Source: Bacteroidales bacterium
GTDB lineage: Bacteria; Bacteroidota; Bacteroidia; Bacteroidales; UBA932
Assembly: GCA_017617715.1 (NCBI GenBank)
Contig: JAFZVQ010000085.1
Location: 1 to 44,765, forward strand
Length of the DNA stretch: 44,765 nt
Reading direction: 5' to 3'
Positions 41,645 through 44,765 of this stretch are shown piece after piece. The notes under the pieces were generated by a model. That model did no database searches and was not told the DNA's origin. It saw nothing but the letters and a program-made list of their open reading frames with translations. The stretch's first letter is position 1; the number at the start of each line of letters is the position of its first letter. A program made the position numbers and the translations under genes.

Positions 41645-42607
41645 ATGTGGCTTTTCCTGGCGGTCCTGTCCGCCATATTGCTCGGCCTCTATGATGTGGC
41701 CAAGAAACAGGCGCTACGGAAGAACGGCGTGCTCGCCGTTCTTCTCGTGGCGACTGCTTTTTCCACCCTCTTCGTTTCGCCGTTCCTGAGGATCGGTCCT
41801 TTGACGGACCATCTGCAGCTGCTGCTGAAGGCGGTGATGGTCACTGCGTCCTGGGTGTCCGGGCTTGCGGCGCTGAAGCTGCTGCCGCTGACCACCGTAA
41901 GCACTTTCAAGGGTTCGCGGCCGGTCTTCGTGGTGCTGTTTTCAGTGCTGCTTTTCGGGGAGAGGCTCAACTGGATGCAGTGGCTGGGTGTCGCCGTGGT
42001 GCTGGGCGCCTTGTTCCTGCTGGGGCACACCAGCCGCAAGGACGCTTCCGCAGAGGTGCGCCGTTCGGGCTTCATCTTCCTTGGGATCTCCATCCTGACC
42101 GGAGTAGCCAGCGCGCTGTACGACAAGCACATAATGTCCTCGCTGGAGCCCCTTTTCGTGCAGAGCTGGACCAACCTTTTCATAACCCTCCTCCTCGCCC
42201 TCAGCATCCTCGTCAAGCGCTCTTTCAGATCCTTCGGCCAAAGGCCTCAGGATGACAATAAAGACTGTCATTCTGAGCGCAGCGAAGAATCTCTCTCTTG
42301 TCATTCTGAGCGCAGCGAAGAATCTTCCAGCGAAGAATCTTCCATCGAAGAATCTTCCCCCTTCCGCTGGGACTGGACCCTCCTCCTTGTGGCGGTGCTC
42401 ATCACCGGCGCCGACATGCTCTACTTCTTCGCCCTTAACGAGCCGGACGCCATGCTGAGCATAATCTCCACTGTGCGCCGCACGTCGATAATCGTGACCT
42501 TCATCTGCGGAGCAGTGCTCTTCAAGGAAGGGAATATCAAGGAGAAGAGCCTGAACCTGCTCCTGATGGCTGCAGGCCTTGCCTTGCTCCTCTTTGGCAG
42601 TGCCTGA
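41645..42607 (+). CDS. EamA-family (DMT superfamily) transporter containing an in-frame REP-like insertion
   Basis: A 320-residue inner-membrane protein with two EamA repeats and about ten predicted helices; substrate unknown (metabolite export is common for the family). Helices run from MWLFLAVLSAILLGLYD to LNLLLMAAGLALLLFG. Between predicted helices 7 and 8 (about residues 194-238) a hydrophilic stretch reads DCHSERSEESLSCHSERSEE and then SEESS-type repeats. This is the translation of REP-like DNA, and no EamA function is known for it. The frame stays open throughout. It follows alpha-2-macroglobulin by 2 nt and is probably co-transcribed. Confidence 0.88.
   Translation: MWLFLAVLSAILLGLYDVAKKQALRKNGVLAVLLVATAFSTLFVSPFLRIGPLTDHLQLLLKAVMVTASWVSGLAALKLLPLTTVSTFKGSRPVFVVLFSVLLFGERLNWMQWLGVAVVLGALFLLGHTSRKDASAEVRRSGFIFLGISILTGVASALYDKHIMSSLEPLFVQSWTNLFITLLLALSILVKRSFRSFGQRPQDDNKDCHSERSEESLSCHSERSEESSSEESSIEESSPFRWDWTLLLVAVLITGADMLYFFALNEPDAMLSIISTVRRTSIIVTFICGAVLFKEGNIKEKSLNLLLMAAGLALLLFGSA
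42227..42358 (+). repeat. REP-like element and 15-bp tandem repeats inside the transporter gene
   Basis: Two 27-nt copies of TGTCATTCTGAGCGCAGCG continuing AAGAATCT (42266-42292, 42299-42325) are followed by three tandem 15-mers (A)GCGAAGAATCTTCC (42314-42328, 42329-42343, 42344-42358, the last with one change). Upstream, CTCAGGATGACA pairs with TGTCATTCTGAG (one wobble). A relative lies at 2008-2056. Confidence 0.9.
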
Positions 42608-42623
42608 TTTTTTATTATATTTG
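42593..42623 (+). promoter_or_regulatory. promoter of the SGNH hydrolase gene
   Basis: TTTG at 42593-42596 and TATATTTG at 42616-42623 are 19 nt apart, a consensus Bacteroidota promoter. The first box lies in the end of the EamA gene. The leader is about 25 nt. Confidence 0.8.
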
Positions 42624-42654
42624 TGAACCGATCATACACTAAAATCATAACGAT

Positions 42655-43830
42655 ATGAAGAAATTATTCTATGCATCTTTAGCCCTGCTCATCGTCTGCT
42701 CCTGCGCTCCGAAGCTCTACAATGTGACGAAGTCCTACGATGAGAAGCATTTCGCCCAGCTTCAGGCGGTCATCGACAACCCCACCACCCCCAAGGGCAC
42801 CAACTACAGCTTCACCGAGGCTTGCGACATAGGCCTCGTGGGCAAGATGTTCTACGACACCCCCAACCCCTACCAGCGTATCGACACCTTGAAATACAAG
42901 GGCATGAACAAGGGTGAGAATTTCCAGGCCCGCAACAGCGCCGGCCTCGCCGTGGTGTTCAGCACCAATTCCACCGCCATCACCGTCCAGACCAAGTGGG
43001 GACAGAAATACGTGGCCGTGAACACCATGCCCCTTGCCTATGGCGGCTATGACCTCTATATCAAGGACAAGAAGGGTCAGTGGGTATGGGCCGCCGCAGC
43101 CGCACCCAAGCCCGGCAAAGAAGAAGACAACATAGTGCTTATCAGCAACATGGCTCCCGGCGAGAAGGAGTGCATACTCTATATGCCTATGTACAGCGAG
43201 GTGCGGTCCTGCAAGATCGGCGTCACCGTCGGATCCTACATCAAGAAGCTGGAGGGCCAGTTCCGCAACAAGATAGTGTTCCACGGCTCTTCATTCACCC
43301 AGGGCATCAGCATCAGCCGTGCCGGTATGAGCTACCCTATGCAGTTCATGCGCAGCACAGGCATGCAGGTGCTTGCTTTCGGTATGAGCGGCAACTGCAA
43401 GATGCAGCCTTATTTCGCCGCAGTGCTCGAGGATGTCGAGGCCGACGCCTATGTGTTCGACGCTTTCTCGAATCCCGACTACAAGATGATCCAGGAGCGC
43501 CTGCAGCCGTTCATCGACCGCATGATTGCCGCACATCCCGGCAAGCCCCTCATTTTCCAGCAGACCATCTATCGTGAGTCCCGCAATTTCAGCCTCACGA
43601 AGAACGCCGCCGAGCAGGCCAAGATGGACATGGCCAGCACCATGTTCGACCAGCTGCTCAAGGATCCCAAGTATGCCGACGTCTATTTCATCCAGACGAA
43701 TGCTTGCGAGAAAGACCGCCACGAGTATTCCGTGGACGGCACACATCCCGACGACCACGGCTACTATCTCTGGAGCAAATCCATCGAGAAGCCTATCCTG
43801 ACCATCCTTGCCAAGTATGGCATCAAGTAG
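42655..43830 (+). CDS. SGNH/GDSL hydrolase lipoprotein with N-terminal beta-sandwich domain
   Basis: A 391-residue lipoprotein (LIVCSC, Cys 17). The N-terminal half (about 50-200) is a beta-sandwich of the SGNH_N type. The C-terminal half (about 203-391) is an SGNH hydrolase with a GSS nucleophile block (FHGSSFTQG, S213 in the Ser position of GDS), a block with Gly and Asn (GMSGNCKM) and the Asp/His block DGTHPDDHG. It is probably an esterase or deacetylase acting in the periplasm or at the surface, perhaps on acetylated glycans; the substrate is unknown. It has its own promoter and overlaps the next gene by 14 nt. Confidence 0.85.
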   Translation: MKKLFYASLALLIVCSCAPKLYNVTKSYDEKHFAQLQAVIDNPTTPKGTNYSFTEACDIGLVGKMFYDTPNPYQRIDTLKYKGMNKGENFQARNSAGLAVVFSTNSTAITVQTKWGQKYVAVNTMPLAYGGYDLYIKDKKGQWVWAAAAAPKPGKEEDNIVLISNMAPGEKECILYMPMYSEVRSCKIGVTVGSYIKKLEGQFRNKIVFHGSSFTQGISISRAGMSYPMQFMRSTGMQVLAFGMSGNCKMQPYFAAVLEDVEADAYVFDAFSNPDYKMIQERLQPFIDRMIAAHPGKPLIFQQTIYRESRNFSLTKNAAEQAKMDMASTMFDQLLKDPKYADVYFIQTNACEKDRHEYSVDGTHPDDHGYYLWSKSIEKPILTILAKYGIK

Positions 43831-44563
43831 GGTTCGTTTGCTTCTACTGGCTCTGGTTGCGGGAGCGTCGCTGCTTGCGTGCTCCCGCAATCTTTCGCCT
43901 GTAGTGGGGGTGAGCTGCTCGAGGAGCGGCTCCGGCAGCACGCTTCTGCCCACCACCTACACCGATGCGCTTTCCAGCGCCGGTGCTGTGCCGCTGGTGA
44001 TTCCGACCGTCCGCACCGAAGCGGAGGCGCAGGCTGTCGTGGCCGCGCTGGACGGGATCGTGTTTTCGGGCGGGGAGGATGTGGATCCGGCGTGGTATGG
44101 AGAGGAGGTTTGGAATGAGACTGTAGAAGTCGATGCGGTGCGGGACTCCAGCGACGTGCTCCTTGCCCGTGCCGCGCTCGCCGCCGGCAAGCCCGTCCTG
44201 GCAATCTGCCGCGGCTCCCAGCTGCTGAATGTAGTCCTTGGCGGCAGCCTGTTCCAGGATATCCCGTCCCAGCTGCCTTCAAATATCGGCCACAGCGGCA
44301 CTGTTCATAAGATCGGGCTCTCCGGAGAGAGCTTCCTTTCCCGCATCTACGGTCCTGATTCCCTGCTGGTCAACTCGTTCCACCACCAGGCCGTCAAGAA
44401 TCCCGCCCCCGGCATCACCGTCATCGCCCGTTCTTCCGACGGCATAGTCGAGGCCTGGGAGACCGACCACATCTGGGCCGTCCAGTTCCATCCCGAAAAA
44501 CTCCTCCGCTCCGGCGACTCCCGTTGGCTCGCCCTCTTCCACGAGTTTATAGCATCTATTTAG
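43817..44563 (+). CDS. gamma-glutamyl-gamma-aminobutyrate hydrolase-like (peptidase C26) lipoprotein
   Basis: A 248-residue class I glutamine-amidotransferase-fold hydrolase. The triad is visible: C131 in AICRGSQLLN, and H225 with E227 in QFHPEK. FSGGEDVDPAWYG is the family's oxyanion/substrate block. Unlike the cytoplasmic PuuD enzymes, it begins with a lipoprotein signal (LVAGASLLAC, Cys 22), so it should act in the periplasm on gamma-glutamyl compounds. The ATG at 43817 is preferred to a TTG 9 nt upstream. It overlaps the SGNH gene by 14 nt and so is co-expressed. Confidence 0.88.
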   Translation: MASSRVRLLLLALVAGASLLACSRNLSPVVGVSCSRSGSGSTLLPTTYTDALSSAGAVPLVIPTVRTEAEAQAVVAALDGIVFSGGEDVDPAWYGEEVWNETVEVDAVRDSSDVLLARAALAAGKPVLAICRGSQLLNVVLGGSLFQDIPSQLPSNIGHSGTVHKIGLSGESFLSRIYGPDSLLVNSFHHQAVKNPAPGITVIARSSDGIVEAWETDHIWAVQFHPEKLLRSGDSRWLALFHEFIASI

Positions 44564-44765
44564 CGTAAAAAATAACCCAGACAAATAGTAGATCTTCCCC
44601 AAAGAGCTCCCGACCTTACCCAAAACCCTCCCAGCACTTAGCCGGAGGAGAGGCAACACCGCAAAACTTCCGCTTCGCTCCATCCCTCCCACGCCTGACG
44701 GCGCGGGCCCCTCCCGTTCAAGTGGCCACGGGCGGCCACTGTTTTGCGGTTGTTGCCTCTCCTCC
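44564..44765. other. 202-nt non-coding end of the window
   Basis: No gene or promoter box stands out. The last 122 nt are a long inverted-repeat element (next entry). Confidence 0.6.
44644..44765. repeat. long inverted-repeat element with nested hairpins
   Basis: A left arm (44644-44667, starting GGAGGAGAGGCAACACCGC) is complementary to a right arm (44741-44765) except for one extra base. Between them lie a 7-bp hairpin AGTGGCC/GGCCACT (44721-44740), which abuts the right arm, and a 4-bp hairpin CGCC-TGAC-GGCG (44692-44703). The right arm reaches the last base, so the true end is unknown. It looks like a dispersed palindromic repeat or MITE-like element. Confidence 0.75.

Noticed and set aside
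42266-42358. CRISPR array
   Set aside because: The copies are adjacent or tandem, with no unique spacers of regular length, and lie inside an open reading frame.

Overview
The window comes from a Bacteroidales-type genome (phylum Bacteroidota). The evidence is: promoters of the Bacteroidota type (TTTG or TTG, about 20 nt, then TAnnTTTG); almost no Shine-Dalgarno sequences; many lipoproteins; two outer-membrane receptors with an N-terminal carboxypeptidase-regulatory-like domain; and BACON-like, Ig-like and OB-fold lipoproteins. Coding DNA is GC-rich and intergenic DNA is short and AT-rich. I cannot name a genus from sequence alone.

Layout. 1-2114: an AT-richer accessory edge with a HepT-type toxin whose partner lies outside the window, a bidirectional terminator, an Ig-like/FISUMP-like lipoprotein, and a 392-nt intergenic region with a C9 tract and a REP-like repeat. 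2115-5605: a small helical protein, PBP4 (dacB), then metK-smpB on the minus strand. The metK leader carries a probable SAM-II-type riboswitch whose last conserved base is the A of the start codon. 5780-20073: the centrepiece, a probable nucleic-acid acquisition locus. It has two TonB-dependent receptors, three OB-fold lipoproteins (two with BACON-like domains), a NUC1-type DNA/RNA non-specific endonuclease lipoprotein and an endonuclease/exonuclease/phosphatase lipoprotein. A strong terminator at 11124-11160 and a new promoter at 11172-11202 divide it into two transcription units. 20079-28778: genes continuing on the same strand with almost no gaps: M3 peptidase, gpmI, a manA-type isomerase, rnr, an M28 peptidase fused to a beta-barrel-like tail, and dapF. 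28921-34769: rsgA and a polyprenyl synthetase diverge from rdgB, followed by an S41 protease, a U32 protein and a guanine-deaminase-like enzyme. 34786-44563: pbpC and an alpha-2-macroglobulin gene diverge from face-to-face promoters, followed by an EamA transporter whose reading frame contains REP-like repeats, an SGNH hydrolase and a lipoprotein form of a class I glutamine-amidotransferase-like hydrolase. The window ends in a long inverted repeat.

How the genes may work together. In the central locus, surface lipoproteins could bind nucleic acid through OB folds, two extracytoplasmic nucleases could cut it, and the two receptors could import the fragments. This parallels a polysaccharide utilisation locus, but with no SusD homologue. 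The substrate is inferred from domain content and is not shown directly. pbpC and alpha-2-macroglobulin form a known partnership in envelope defence and repair. The remaining genes are mostly housekeeping: SAM synthesis, trans-translation, glycolysis, isoprenoids, ribosome assembly, nucleotide-pool cleaning and lysine/peptidoglycan precursors.
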